NCBI GenBank assembly: GCA_002105175.1
Contig: MCGE01000017.1
Location: forward strand, 372,001 to 436,000
Source of the DNA: Absidia repens
Lineage: Eukaryota; Mucoromycota; Mucoromycetes; Mucorales; Cunninghamellaceae
DNA length: 64,000 nucleotides
Reading direction: 5' to 3'
Under the pieces are notes generated by a model. That model was not told where the DNA came from. It made no database searches and saw only the letters and a list, made by a program, of their open reading frames with translations. Shown piece by piece: positions 33,839 to 45,586 of the stretch (within the stretch, counting starts at the first letter, position 1; every line of letters begins with the position of its first letter). The position numbers and the translations under genes were made by a program.

Positions 33839-34880
33839 ATAATTCTAGTGTACTTTTTAGAGATCGTGATAATATAAAATAGAAAGACAACGAGGCTGTG
33901 TTTGTGAATAAAGGGTATAATAAAGTGTGTGTATGAGTGTTGCGGATTAGTCCCAGTTGTAATTTATTGATGGAAAAGAAGTGAGTTCAAGTAATATAGT
34001 TGGGGGTGGACGTAAGTACAGTGGGTATAATATATGAACGAAATAAATACAATCGATAGGAATCAGTTCATGAAGAAAAAGTAAGGAAAGAAGAGGGAGG
34101 AAATCAAAAACGTGCGTGCTCTTTTTTTTTTTTTTTTTTTTTCCAAATCATCGATTGAAACACCGACAAATGACTTATTATATCAACGTCAAAGACAATT
34201 TATTAACTTTAAATTGAGACGAATGTAAAATAAACCAAGGCGGTAGTATAATAAAATTGGGACGAGGCAAAAAACAAGTTCTAACAGATGTTTCCAAAAA
34301 AAAAAAAAAAGAATGTTGATGCCGTTTTAATTTTCAGTTGCCATCGTTGTCTCTAGTGAAACTTGAAATTCGTTAGGGACAGTAAACTATACTATGGTGA
34401 AGAAAGAGGGAATGAAAAAGTATTATAAGAGGGAGGGACAACTATAATAGAGTCTCAATGATGATTTGACTGGGCACGTCTAAAAAGTAAACGAAAGTTT
34501 TGGAAGCAAATATAACTAACTGTTAAAGAAAGCGGTCAGCTGCGAGGACTTATGGATATGGTTCTATATTCTGCTGACGATTCCCACTGTACAGCTTTTA
34601 AGCAAATTCATTGATGCTTTAAATTGGAATTGGTTTGAGCATTTTGCCTGATTCTGTTCCTCTTGATTCAACAATCAGGCCCAACTAAAGACAAGTACCA
34701 GTTTTTCATGCCTTATTGTATTTTTCGACGTTTGATGAAATTCGCTCGCGTTATTGGTTGACGGATATTTAAATTTCGTGCGCTTGTAAATTTGTAAAAG
34801 GGTTCAGCAGGCAATTATTTTTTTTATTGTTCCTCTTCTTCTTATTCATTTAGTTTAACGTCAAAACAATAGAAGACATA
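33839..34880. promoter_or_regulatory. Divergent upstream region of the Rab and CHS5 genes
   Basis: 1.04 kb between divergent starts. It contains a T-run (34122-34142), an A-run (34297-34311) and a CTTCTTCTTATT tract 30-40 bp before the CHS5 ATG. No coding or RNA gene is seen. Confidence 0.45.
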
Positions 34881-35915
34881 ATGACTTCAGTACAATTTAC
34901 CGTTGGAAAACTAGATGCTGGAATGGTAAAAGACTAAGTAGCTCAATAAAATTTTAGTCGTTTCCTTCAGGTTTGATGTCTTTTATTAACACCGGTGCAT
35001 CATTTATTTTTTATTCTCCAAAGGCTATTCTCCTCACAGAAGATCATCATCTCATTGAATTCCCTTCCTTGTTATTACCTAATGGTGTTGCGTCTGGTAG
35101 TATTGTCAATATCTCGGTCAATCGTAATGTCTCGGAAGAAGAACAAAAGATGCGAGAGTTTTGGGATTTGGAAAACACCATTCTCGACAAGTTTGGCAAC
35201 TCTTTACCTGAGACTCCTCAAGTACGCGTCAAGAACCTTACTCAAACTTCTTTGATATTGGAATGGGATCCTCTTGTGCTGCATACTGCCACTCTTCGAT
35301 CATTAGATATATTTAAAAACAACACCAAGCTCGCCCAGGTAATATCAACCCTCCCCCCTCCGTTTTATTGAACCTGCAATCACAATATCTAATTTTTTTT
35401 TTATAGCAAGTACCAGGGGACGCCAACTTTATTAAATTATCTGGATTGGATGTAGATCATGAATATGAATTCCACATTGTTATCAAAACAACAGCAGGAC
35501 GGTACGAATCCAACCGAACGACAGCACGAACACATAAAATGGACAATTTGACAGGGATTCGTGTAGCTTTTGGCAACTTTGAACATTCTGAGTCAGCTTT
35601 GGAGGAAATGAAACAGCTTTTGGAGTCCATGGGGGCTACTTGGACCGATGAAGTTAACCATGAAACTACACATTTGTTGGCTCAGCTTCCTGGTGGACGA
35701 AACTACGATACAGCCGTCAGGTACTCTATACCCGTCGTCAAACCGGACTGGCTCGTTCAATGTGATAAAAACAAAAAGATCCAGGTAATTAAATATTGAT
35801 ATTTATTTCATTTACACGATAAATCACTGTCTTACCTTTTTTTTTTTTTTTTTTTTTTTTTTTTGTATAGCCCGCCCTTCCATACTATATTGTTAGTGTG
35901 CCCTCCAATGAATAG
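34881..35915 (+). CDS. CHS5: Chs5: exomer-type FN3-BRCT cargo adaptor, short form
   Basis: In yeast Chs5 is the scaffold of exomer, which carries chitin synthase III from the trans-Golgi to the plasma membrane. Four exons: 34881-34925, 35024-35338, 35407-35784, 35871-35915; 260 aa. N-terminal dimerisation segment TVGKLDAGMAILLTEDHHLI then EFPSLLLPNGVASGSIV. An FN3 domain follows (VRVKNLTQTSLILEWDPLVL ... LSGLDVDHEYEFHIVIKTTA), and a BRCT domain (GIRVAFGNFEHSESALEEMK ... IPVVKPDWLVQCDKNKKIQ), ending PALPYYIVSVPSNE. The first acceptor must be the AAAG at 35020-35023; an earlier CAG would put TGA in frame. Yeast Chs5 has several hundred further acidic/lysine-rich residues, which are absent here. 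Confidence 0.92.
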
Positions 35916-37763
35916 TTTAGTCTCACATATATTGATGTCCTTTCTTCAACCGTACCCTTCTATCTCCCTGTCAATTTCCTAGTATACATCTTATCTTTAG
36001 TTATATCGTACTCATCTCCCCTTCTCCCACTCCGTCTCTATTTTGTCATTATAATAAAATTTACAATTTGGTGTACTATTTTGATATTGTTATTGTTTTT
36101 TATTGCTGCAAAAGTAATGTACGAAATGATAGATGGGTCGATCTGCAAGTGTTTGATTGGATTTTAGTTATCTCATAGACCGTATCATTACACATATTCA
36201 CATACAGTATGTGCAGTTTAGTGGAGGCCAAGGTGAAGGCACGGATCAAGTTGATTGATGTCAATAGTAGAGAGGGAATACGGTCACGTTTTTCTATTAA
36301 GTGATTTGGGGACTTTGAGCCAGTCGCTAGGCATCGGGAGTGTAAGACAAGTAGTCACAGAAAAGCTAGAAAACAATACAAAATGCTCTATAACAATGGA
36401 TACACGTACAACATGATTTGGTTTTATTTGAATTATTGCTTTAGCAGGAATATTACTTCCTTTGATAGTCTGAATTGGACTAAGACTGCCAATCAATTTC
36501 TAGGCGTGTGAGGAAAAGTAATCATAGTGAATGAAATAGAGAGCAAGTGCTTGGTAGGATATTCACAAATCAGCTTTAATAGCAATATTTCTCGCTCTTC
36601 GCTGGGTCAGATAATGGTCAATTAATAAAAAGACATATTTTATTGAAGCATATCGGTAGGTACTAAAACTAAATGCGAAGGGCTCATTGTAACAAGAGAT
36701 CTAATAGAAGGAAGGATCTATTAGAGGAAGCATGAGGGAGATCAAATAAGATCTGAAGAATCGTCAACACTAATCGAAAGGGCCGCTTGAGAAATGGAAG
36801 TCAATATAATGTGCGCGCAAGACACGGGAAAAGACTAAAGGAGTATCTTCTTATAGAACCGCAGCATCTGTCAACGCTAATTCATAAGATGATGGAAAAA
36901 AGGGATCCCTTCTTCGAGACATGAAAGAGACAAATGAGAACATTTTTCATTGAAGTATGTAATAAGAGACATATTTTATTCAAATATAGATACAAACTAT
37001 AGACAAATTAAGACTGAACTAAGCCAATGAAGGCACCAAAAAGCGAACTTACGGTGGTCCAAAATCCTAGATCCAAAATGAAAGGGTTTCCCCATGCATC
37101 TTGTAATCTCTGAGCTAAAAACCCATCTAAACTAGTCCTGACACTAATCTAAGTCCATCAGAACCCCATAGGAGTTAAATAATGAAGAAAAAGAAGAAAG
37201 AAAAATAGAAAATCAAAAAAAAAAAAATTGGGAATAAATAAATATTCACGTGGGCGGGATATGAAATATTTTCGGTGGATAAAAAAGTGAAGGTAAGTGA
37301 GTAAAGGTATAGTGTACAACGGGTTTTGCGAGTCATTTGACATTGAGTATAAAATACCCGGTGCTCTTTTTTTTTTTTGTTACAATCCATGGCAACTTCG
37401 TTATATATAAACGTTGCTTCGATGGTGACCTTACTTCATGCCAAAGTTTCATTGTTGCTGAAGACTTTATACTACGAAAGTCTAAATACAGTTAAAAAAA
37501 AGTGGTTCACCATTTGTTTTACCATCAGCATCAACCATTTGTATTGACGATATTCAACTCCCGCGAACGATTCGCGACCTCCTGTTTGTCATTATGGTTG
37601 GTACCCAATGTTATAGCTAGATATATGGTAAATATGTGTATTCTTTGTTTTTATATATGTATACATAGATTGATAAAATAAAGTGAAAACATAGAGAAAA
37701 AAAAAAGAAGCGGCGGCGAATAAAAAAAAGCCAGAAGAAGTCCGCTGTATCTATCTGCATATG
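35916..37763. other. Intergenic region holding repeat copy E
   Basis: 1.85 kb. 35916-36280 is the CHS5 3' flank (AATAAAATT near 36054). 36290-37265 is repeat copy E. 37265-37763 is AT-rich flank without recognised features; the two overlapping minus-strand frames at 37158-37390 are low-complexity. Confidence 0.5.
36290..37265 (-). repeat. Dispersed repeat family, long copy E
   Basis: Reading the minus strand: head ATATCCCGCCCACGTGAATA (about 37255), CATTATTTAACTCCTATGGG, GTGTCAGGACTAGTTTAGAT, the core CCCTTTCATTTTGGATCTAG (about 37080), TTGAATAAAATATGTCTC (about 36975), modules with TCAATGAAAAATGTTCTC (about 36945), CTATAAGAAGATACTCC (about 36850), GACGATTCTTCAGATC (about 36755) and TTCAATAAAATATGTC (about 36640), then a distal part shared with the fragment at 52080-52640. 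Phrases such as GTTGACAGATGC and GTTGACGATTC recur at about 105-bp spacing. Confidence 0.78.
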
Positions 37764-39285
37764 TTAAGTTTGGCCTTTGAGGTACGTCAGATATCTATTC
37801 AATGTACGGGATGGATAAGACGCCAGTTCCTCTTTCGTTATATAAGAAAAGTCGCCAGATTCATAAATAGCATGGACACCTTGATCATGAAAGATGCGTG
37901 GATCAATTACTCTATCTTTGCGAGCCATCAGACGGTAAATGATGCTTGAGTCATAGCTATCATTTAGGACAAATTTACCACCATGACAAATATCATCAAT
38001 AGTTTTCGTAAATACCATTCCCCTTTCTTGACCCCTTTCCATCATCCATTGCAGTGATTTATTAGGTAAAACGTAGTGGCTGGTATCAGGGGCATGTTCA
38101 TCAACACCGCCGCCCACCTATTTATATTTGGTGAAATGTTACATATGGGTTATTTTTTTGTGGAATGTTATTACTTACATCTTGATGGACACCAGGGAAC
38201 CATATTTGAGTTAACTCTTGCTTACAATAAGGCTTCTCAGCATACTTCATCAAAACTGGCCGGAACCACTGACGTTGCTCATGGATAGAAATGGCATGAA
38301 ATGCAGACTGGACATATGGTGAAATATTGGTATCGTGGAACTGATACTTCTGATGGAAAAGTTGTTGAACTGTTCCTCCCGCCACGCAAAAAAGAAAATA
38401 AAAAATAACAAAGCAAATTAAAATTAATTAATGAATGACATGATATTTATTATTTGTACTTACAGATTGATCCACCAAGATAAAAGGGAAGCCTTGGTAT
38501 ACCCAGTGAACCAACAGTGTCAAAACATCCCAGAAATCGGATGGATGGATTCTGGCATTCATATGTTTCTCGGAATTTATAAGCTTCAGGGGATTCAGGA
38601 GTAGTGTCGAGAGATCGATGACGGTAAAAATCATATGCGGAGATTAAATTTTGCGGCGTCATTTGATGAGCACCCAGCATGCCGACATTGTAAAGCATGC
38701 CGACCAGGCTCCTTGCAGCATAAGCTTAGATGACCATATCATCAGGGTGTTATTTCCCGCATATTCATGCATACATAATTATGTAAGTAGAAAAAATAAA
38801 TATTTTAATGAGTATATAGTATAAAAATGCGTAGCTGTTTGTCATGATTGCTGCCCTACCTCCACGACTAAATCCAATGACCCATACCTCATCTTTTTCG
38901 TAATCATGTATGGTATTGCCGAGAAATTGATATGCATCAAGAATTTGCTGATCAATGCCTTGACCTATTGCAGCACCGACTGGATCTTCCTGTCCAGTAT
39001 CAGTTAAGCCTACACCTTTGAAGTACCCTGGTATTTGTATCCATTGTTCATTTTCAAATGTATGAGGAGACATATTGACATGTTCAAACCATCGAAACAC
39101 ATTGGTGTTAGCTTTGAAAAAAAAAAAAAAACAAAGAGAAAAAAAAACTGAGCATGATACGATAATAAAATTCGACATTTTCAATTAAGCTATTTTAACA
39201 TACAAAGAGGGTTTTCCCAGGTACCATCCATACAAAGGATAATTCTACGACGGAAAACAGCTTCCTCTGGGCTAGTTTCTGACAT
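37764..39285 (-). CDS. DUF2235 alpha/beta-hydrolase-like protein
   Basis: Five exons: 39285-39204, 39111-38860, 38724-38464, 38369-38179, 38117-37764; 379 aa. DUF2235 starts almost at the N-terminus: RRIILCMDGTWENP, then YFKGVGLTDTG and VWVIGFSRGGAYAARSLVGM, where FSRGG is the GxSxG nucleophile elbow (here GFSRG). FLGCFDTVGSLGIPRLPFYL is the conserved second motif; HAISIHEQRQWFRPVL and QIWFPGVHQDVGGGVDEHAP carry the acid/His region. Intron 3 ends at ACAG before TTCAACAAC; the first possible AG would create a stop. Related bacterial proteins include type VI secretion phospholipases, while fungal members are uncharacterised. Enzymatic activity is likely; the substrate is unknown. Confidence 0.9.
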
Positions 39286-39813
39286 TTTGTTACTGAATTA
39301 TTTATTTTTTTACAGTATTAAAAGAAAAAACGCTGAAATTTTTGCTTGTACCTTATTTATATTTTTAAACAATGCTTCGAAAGGTGTAGTCTTAAAAGAA
39401 AAAGAGCAATGATATCGCGCGTGAACATTATCGTGAGCACAAAATAAAGGGCTGAATATTAGCAAAGATAGATATTTACTGACATATAGGGAAGTCAAAT
39501 ATGAGAGGGTCATATCGTTGAACATAAAAAAAAAGTGGTGCTCCTCCCGTGATATGATTACTGTCATCATTTATTAATTTTTCTGGAAAAACATGTATTA
39601 ATTTTTTTTTTTTTTTGGCGCATGATCAAGATGGTCCATCATGCTTTGGCTGAGGAAATGAAGCGCATTTTTTTTTGCATTCACAAAATAGGCAGCAACA
39701 AAAAGCGGGATTTCAATCAGCAGCAGTCCAGGGCCGCAAGCTAAAAAAAAAAAGCAGGTTCCCTATTTTTTTTTTTTTTTTTTTTTTTTTCGCTCCCATT
39801 TTTAGCATCTACT
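39286..39813. promoter_or_regulatory. Divergent promoter region (DUF2235 / dCMP deaminase)
   Basis: 528 bp between divergent starts. T-runs at 39602-39616 and 39769-39790; the latter ends 23 bp before the deaminase ATG. No gene is seen. Confidence 0.45.
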
Positions 39814-41085
39814 ATGTTTATCGGGATCATTGGCTCGCAATGCAGTGGGAAGCATACGGTTAGTAATTATCTCGTAGAAAAACACGGCTTTACCTTTGTT
39901 TACTTGAAGCAACGACAGTCCACCCAACCTCTCTTGTACGATAATGGTCTTAGATTTGACAATATAGACGATATGCAGCAGTATGTCACGGAGCGATGGC
40001 GAGATCGTTTTGTCACTTGCGATATTGATAGTCATGGTATATGGTCTTTGAAGTAAGCTACTCACTTGCATGATCAATAATTTTTTTATTAAACGTCTTT
40101 ATCTTTCTAGAAAACGACCGTTCTTTTTGCTTGTTTCTATGGAGGCACCTCTCTTTATGCGATACCAACGTAGCATCGAAAGGTAATACACCTTATAGCG
40201 ACTTATCACTTGAATATATTTAGTTATTAATAATATTCGCCTATTTAATTTTTGGTATGACACTTGCAATAGGGGCGATACCGTATTAGATTTAGAAACC
40301 TTTGTGAAGAACGATGACCGAGCGATCTTTAAGATTGCTTCAATGGACGAGGAATTAAATCAGGGCACACCACTCCGCTCACTGATGACACTATCAGATA
40401 TCTCCATCTCCAACACATTCAAGGATTTTTGTTCATTATACACTTCACTGGAACACCATGATCTATTGAATACGGAACGACTGCGACCTTCCTGGGATAC
40501 CTATTTTATGCACCTATCTGATTTAGCGGCACGACGGTCCAACTGTATGAAGCGACGTGTGGGTTGTATTCTGGTGAAAGATTCTCGCGTGATTGCTACC
40601 GGCTACAATGGAACTCCAAGAGGTCTTACCAACTGCAACGAAGGCGGGTGTCAGCGATGTAACGATGCCAGTCCCTGTGGTACTGGTTTGGACCGGTGCT
40701 TATGCATGCATGCTGAAGAAAATGCTTTGCTAGAAGCTGGTCGAGGAAGGGTGGATTTTAGTACAGGAATTGTGCTATATTGTAACACGTAAGTAACCCC
40801 ACAAAATACACAATTCGGCGGACTGTATTATACTGTAATCACTCATCATCGTTTCTACGTAGTTGTCCATGCTTGGGATGTGCTGTCAAAATCGTCCAGC
40901 AGGGGGTCAAAGAGGTGGTGTTCTCAAAATCATACGGTATGGATGACATGACAGCCAAGGTGTTTGCAGAAGCCAAGGTAAAGCTTCGACAACATAGCCC
41001 GCCAAGTATAAAACTAGAAATGGAATTGGATACCGTTGGGATGGACGATAAAGTAGTGGGACAACTAGGGTGGATCAATGGGTGA
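39814..41085 (+). CDS. DCD1: Deoxycytidylate (dCMP) deaminase with N-terminal P-loop domain
   Basis: Zinc enzyme converting dCMP to dUMP, feeding dTMP synthesis. Four exons: 39814-40052, 40111-40182, 40273-40788, 40863-41085; 349 aa. Residues 1-~165 form a P-loop NMP-kinase-like domain beginning FIGIIGSQCSGKHTVSNYLV; yeast Dcd1 has a comparable N-terminal extension. The deaminase domain starts at about 168 (SWDTYFMHLSDLAARRSNCM, KRRVGCILVKD). The catalytic zinc site is HAE (H249) in CMHAEENALLEAG plus CPCLGC (277-282), joined across intron 3. An extra Cys cluster, GGCQRCNDASPCGTGLDRCL, is typical of eukaryotic dCMP deaminases. Start at the first ATG after the T-run. Confidence 0.94.
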
Positions 41086-41502
41086 CTAGAATTATGATTT
41101 CGTTGTTATTTATTACCTATTTATTTAGTTTAGTATCTTGTCATATTACCATTTACCGTTTGTAATTTTGAATAAAACTATTCTTTTGATATCCTTATCA
41201 ATGTATATAATAAATGATGAATTTTTTTTTTATCGTGACGGATATGTAAGCATATGTTTTATCTCACATGTGGTTTTGTTTTATTTGCAACGATGTGCCT
41301 TGTACTATATTTTTTTTTCTTTCAATAGCAATTTACAAGTTTTTCCTCCCGGTACGACATTTATTCTGGACATCATTTCTGTACGCTTCACTCAATACAT
41401 ACAGTTGTGAATCTGGTGAAGGAAGAATAGAAAATGCCGAAAAAAAAGGCCGAGCCACACAGATAGTAACATTGTAGCTGCATACATATCCTGTGTCTTG
41501 AC

Positions 41503-41547
<45 letters not shown>

Positions 41548-41922
41548 CTATGCAGACTGGGTCAAGCATTGGTCAAACCTGGGGTCCGAATCATACACTT
41601 CCTTATCCTGTCAATTCATATACACATAACTCCTTCGCACGTTTTATCCCTAACATTGCTACGCCTTATGTTTCATACACCACCGCACACCCCAAGTATA
41701 TATATTCCCAATTTATTTATAGTTATACACCACCCCTTCATCATTTCCATGGTAGTTTTATACCCCAGATGTACCTGTCATTATTCTGTATTACTGGTAG
41801 ACGCCAAACAATTTACAAGTCGATTTTCATTTTTTTTCTTTAAATTTGTATTTATTTCGAATAAAAATTTTGATCAATAAAAACTATAAAGCTATGATAT
41901 CAACTGTATTTCAAAAAGAATT
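41086..41922. other. Intergenic: 3' flank of dCMP deaminase and DOA1
   Basis: 837 bp. It contains a T43 run (41505-41547) followed by a 97-codon plus-strand frame (41550-41843; QTGSSIGQTWGPNHTLPYPV) rich in Tyr, Pro, His and Ser. The frame has an acceptor-like start (CTATGCAG) and no recognised family; I treat it as non-coding with low confidence. AATAAAA signals lie at 41170 and 41860-41880. Confidence 0.45.
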
Positions 41923-44900
41923 TCAAGAAGACAGTGTAATAAGTTCATCTAAAAAATAAAAAAGGAAACCAAATTAGTATTTGATTCGACTAGGCTTTCC
42001 CATTCTTATAGACAAATTAGCAACTTACCAATAATAGTTTGCATCCTTGCCCTTCCGGATGTCTTTTGCTTGACCCGGTTCAATTCGATCTTGGTGTCCA
42101 GAATATTTGCAATTTCAATACATGGTGGCGAATGAGTAAACTAATAGTCAAAACAGCAAAGCAGATGATAAATATGTAAGTATAGTTTGGTCACCTTTTT
42201 AGATCCTGCCATTGTCATCTCCGATTTTTATATATATATATATATATTATTTTACCAAAGTTCCAAGTGCTGCTAGCAGACGATAAAGATTTTCTTCATC
42301 TTCTTCTTCTTTGATTAAATCTATCAATGATCCCGTAAGGTTGATTTCACTATCATCGTCCCTTGATTCTGTTGTAAGAAACACAGCGAAGCTTTCATAA
42401 CAAAATTGTTAGTATCTATGATCATCAAGCAAAATGCCTTGCTTTTTTTATTTTTTTCTATTGCTTGTTACTTACTTCAATGATAGCGTGCTGATAGCCA
42501 GCTTTGTTGCCTTGGCTTTATATTTGAGCACCACATCCGCTTGTAAAGTTGAGATTAAATCCTGTTGTTGAGCCGCCACAGCTTTTCTGCCCACTTGATG
42601 ATCGAATAGGTTGGTCAGTCCCCGATAGCCCAGCATGGCATTTGTTTCCGCCACCTTGGTCAGTGCTGAAGTCGCTGTTGATGCACCTAGAATATCACCA
42701 CACGCCGCAAAGAAGGTCACCGCATCACCGTTTGGAACCGCAGATAATAAGTCCTCTGGGGCATAGAGAGCAAGAAGCCGTAGAATATCCAATGCCGGAA
42801 ATCGATCCTTTGGTGCCCAGGATTGACAAATTTTAATGATGGTAAGTAAGCCGTCTTCTCCAACGGAGGATGATGCCGGGTCCTTAAGGTACTGTATCAG
42901 ACGTGTAAGAGCCGCCAGTTCGGTATCACCCAGTTTATTGTCGCCATCCATAGAGTCGTTCAGTGATCTCAACTTGTTCCCTACGGCATCCACATTGGCT
43001 TGTTTTAGCGCTAAATACGTTTGCTGCAAATAATAATTTAATAATAATTGTTAGTAATACTGAGCCACTGTCAATATTTATCCCATGATTGCACTTACCA
43101 CCGGGAGAATTTTCTTTACTGGAGTTGATTGTGGATGGGACATTGCAGCACCTGGTGTGTGAGTAGCATTTTGCGACCCATGATAACCAGACGCACCTAT
43201 GTTTAGAAAAAAAAAAGTCATATTTAGATAAATTATTAGCTCATATCTCTATTTTTTCGTCCTTACCTGTAAAAGGATCAATGTAAGATTGCGATGGTGT
43301 TTGAGTCGTTGCCTGACTGGGAGTATAACGACTGCCTCCAGTGAAAGGATCTTGGTATTCGTTACTTGCTTGCCCAATAGAAGCACCTTGAGTATTTTTC
43401 GTAATAAAATCGACGATTTGGTCTACGTACATGGGTGATAGTTCATTGTTCAACAAGAATTTCTGAGCAGCATCATAAGGATTTTCTATGTGTGTATGTG
43501 TAAAAACATGTAAGTCAGATATACTAATAGTTAACTATAGTATATTTCGTAACTTACGATTCAGATTGTAAGGTAGCTTCAGCATGCCATTTGGACCACC
43601 ACCAATGTCAATATCAAAAACAAAATCGTATTCCTTCCCATCATGGAATTGTTTTTTGCCCGAACCAACACCACCTACTACTTCGCCAATTTTTTGCCAG
43701 GTATTGGCAGCCGAATCCCATTGGTGAGCTTCCACAGAGCCATTCACGTTGACCATAAGCACTTGCCCCTCTTTCTTGCCAGGTTGTAACAATGCTTCTG
43801 ATCCCGGTAAATTATCCTTGTTAACATCCCCTATTTGATTGCTAATATATATGAAAAGTGATAGATATAAGTCAAGCCAGTTAGTTGCACTATGTATATT
43901 CACGTAGTTTTTCACACTTACGAAGGGATTGCTTGATTAGCCAGTAAGTCTTCGAGTTCCTATTTTTATTTTTTAGAAAATATCAGCAAAATATCATCTG
44001 GCATCCGTTTTTTCTATGTTTATCCCTTTACTTTACCTTAATATCTTGAGGTGTGGCAGTTCTTTCTTCGGATCGAGTAAAAACGCGCACAGTAGCGTCG
44101 CTACCACCCACCACAATATCATTGTTTGGTAAGCAAGTCACCGCCCACACCGAGATACAAGGTTGCTGTATAGTCTGGACGCAATCGGCATCTAGAAAAC
44201 AAAAAGGAAAACACATCAGAATATGCGAGCAGTGATTCCTTCGTTCGTTCATCCAGTATACTTCAACTTACCTCTCCAAATACGTACAGTACGGTCTTCA
44301 CCAGCAGATACTAGTTCACCAGTGCTAAGAGTGGCAATGGAGTATACGAAGGATGTATGCCCGTGAAGTTCTTGTAAGCATTCGCCTGCCATAGTCCAAA
44401 TGCGGATAGTGCTACAACACAATATTCAAAAACATGTAAATACTTACGGAAGGGTTTCCAGTTTCTCCATTTTTATTTTCAATCTTACGCATCATTTGAG
44501 CAGGAAGCAAATCCAACACCAGGCACCAATGTAAGACCGCGAACAACATCTGTATGACCGTTGAATGTCGCTGTTTCCTTTCCGTTTTGCCATAAACGAA
44601 TCGTCTTGTCGGCAGAAGCTAGAGAATACACATTCATATAAAACTTTGTCAAGGGCATTTCTTTTTCGCTATCGTCATTAGTTTACCTGATAAAACTACA
44701 TCATTGTCCACCCCCAAAACACCCAATACAGCAGCAGTATGGCCTTTCAAGACATATGCTTTCTGAAAGTTCTTCCAAACAATAACTTGCCTAGAAAACA
44801 GGAGTTTTAGTGAAAAAGATAACCCAAATATGCCATAGTGCCCTCCCCTCAATGATATTCACGTACTTATCCCATGATCCTGATATGATATCTCCAATTG

Positions 44901-45403
44901 GCGTTATTGATAAAGTACAGACGTTTTCGGTATGACCGACCAACGTGTATAACGGATTGCTTGGATTAAACGGTTCATATACATGTATCAATTTGTCGGA
45001 ACCAGCAGATGCAAAGAGACCTGAGTAAAAAAATAAAAAGTCGAACTGCGTTTTAGATAGAGTAGAGTGATGACCAACAATTTGCGCATACCTTCCGGAT
45101 ACTTTTCGGATGGAGGAATAGAGACCAGAGCATTCACATAATGATCATGACCAAGATAGGCATTGTGCGGTGAAAAGTTATTTGGGCTAGTGCGTGTCCA
45201 GGACCGTACAGATTTGTCGCGAGAGGCAGAGAGAATAAAATCGTTCGAAAGACAGGCAACTGCTTTGACCTACGCAAAGCAATAAAAAAAAAAGAAGAAA
45301 AACCAAGTAAGTATACCCGCAAAATATCAAGTTCACCACGAGTGAAACTTACATCTTGTTCATGACTATGAAGAGAAGCTTCAAGCTTATACATGCCAGA
45401 CAT
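41923..45403 (-). CDS. DOA1: Doa1/Ufd3 (PLAA): WD40-PFU-PUL ubiquitin- and Cdc48-binding protein
   Basis: Cdc48/p97 cofactor in ubiquitin homeostasis, endosomal sorting and ribophagy. Fifteen exons: 45403-45353, 45269-45092, 45020-44867, 44790-44687, 44618-44489, 44410-44272, 44191-44037, 43959-43922, 43842-43558, 43485-43267, 43196-43099, 43023-42476, 42391-42256, 42140-42029, 41948-41923; 790 aa, within the family range. A seven-bladed WD40 propeller (SASRDKSVRSWTRT, SAGSDKLIHVYEP, ASADKTIRLWQNGKETATF, SAGEDRTVRIWRDADC) is followed by the PFU domain (LLQPGKKEGQVLMVNVNGSV ... YDFVFDIDIGGGPNGMLKLP), DPFTG-containing linkers, and the PUL Armadillo-like domain (LTRLIQYLKDPASSSVGEDG ... TLSLNFAVFLTTE). 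All joins are GT-AG; the last exon codes only eight residues. It is divergent from WASP over 183 bp. Confidence 0.96.
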
Positions 45404-45586
45404 GATAAAATGAGTGAATCGTTCAAGAAAGAAAAGACGCGTAACAGGAAATTGTAGCCACATTCACAGGAAGAAATATCTTAGATATCTAAGTTTTTGA
45501 ACTCCGGTTTTTTCCTTCCCTTTCTTTTCTTTTTTTTTTCTTTTTGTCTTTCATCATCTTGTAATATTCCTTAATATATTCATCTA
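45404..45586. promoter_or_regulatory. Compact bidirectional promoter (DOA1 / WASP)
   Basis: Only 183 bp separate the two ATGs. It contains a palindromic AGATATCT (45483-45490) and a T/C tract (45505-45552) on the WASP side. It must hold both core promoters. Confidence 0.6.

Noticed and set aside
36843..36975. Regularly spaced repeats in the dispersed elements as a CRISPR array
   Set aside because: Units are degenerate, about 105 bp, without constant direct repeats and unique spacers; the genome is eukaryotic.
41550..41843. 97-codon frame after the T43 run
   Set aside because: Tyr/Pro/Ser-rich pyrimidine sequence overlapping a second long frame, which is typical of non-coding C/T-rich DNA; no motifs.
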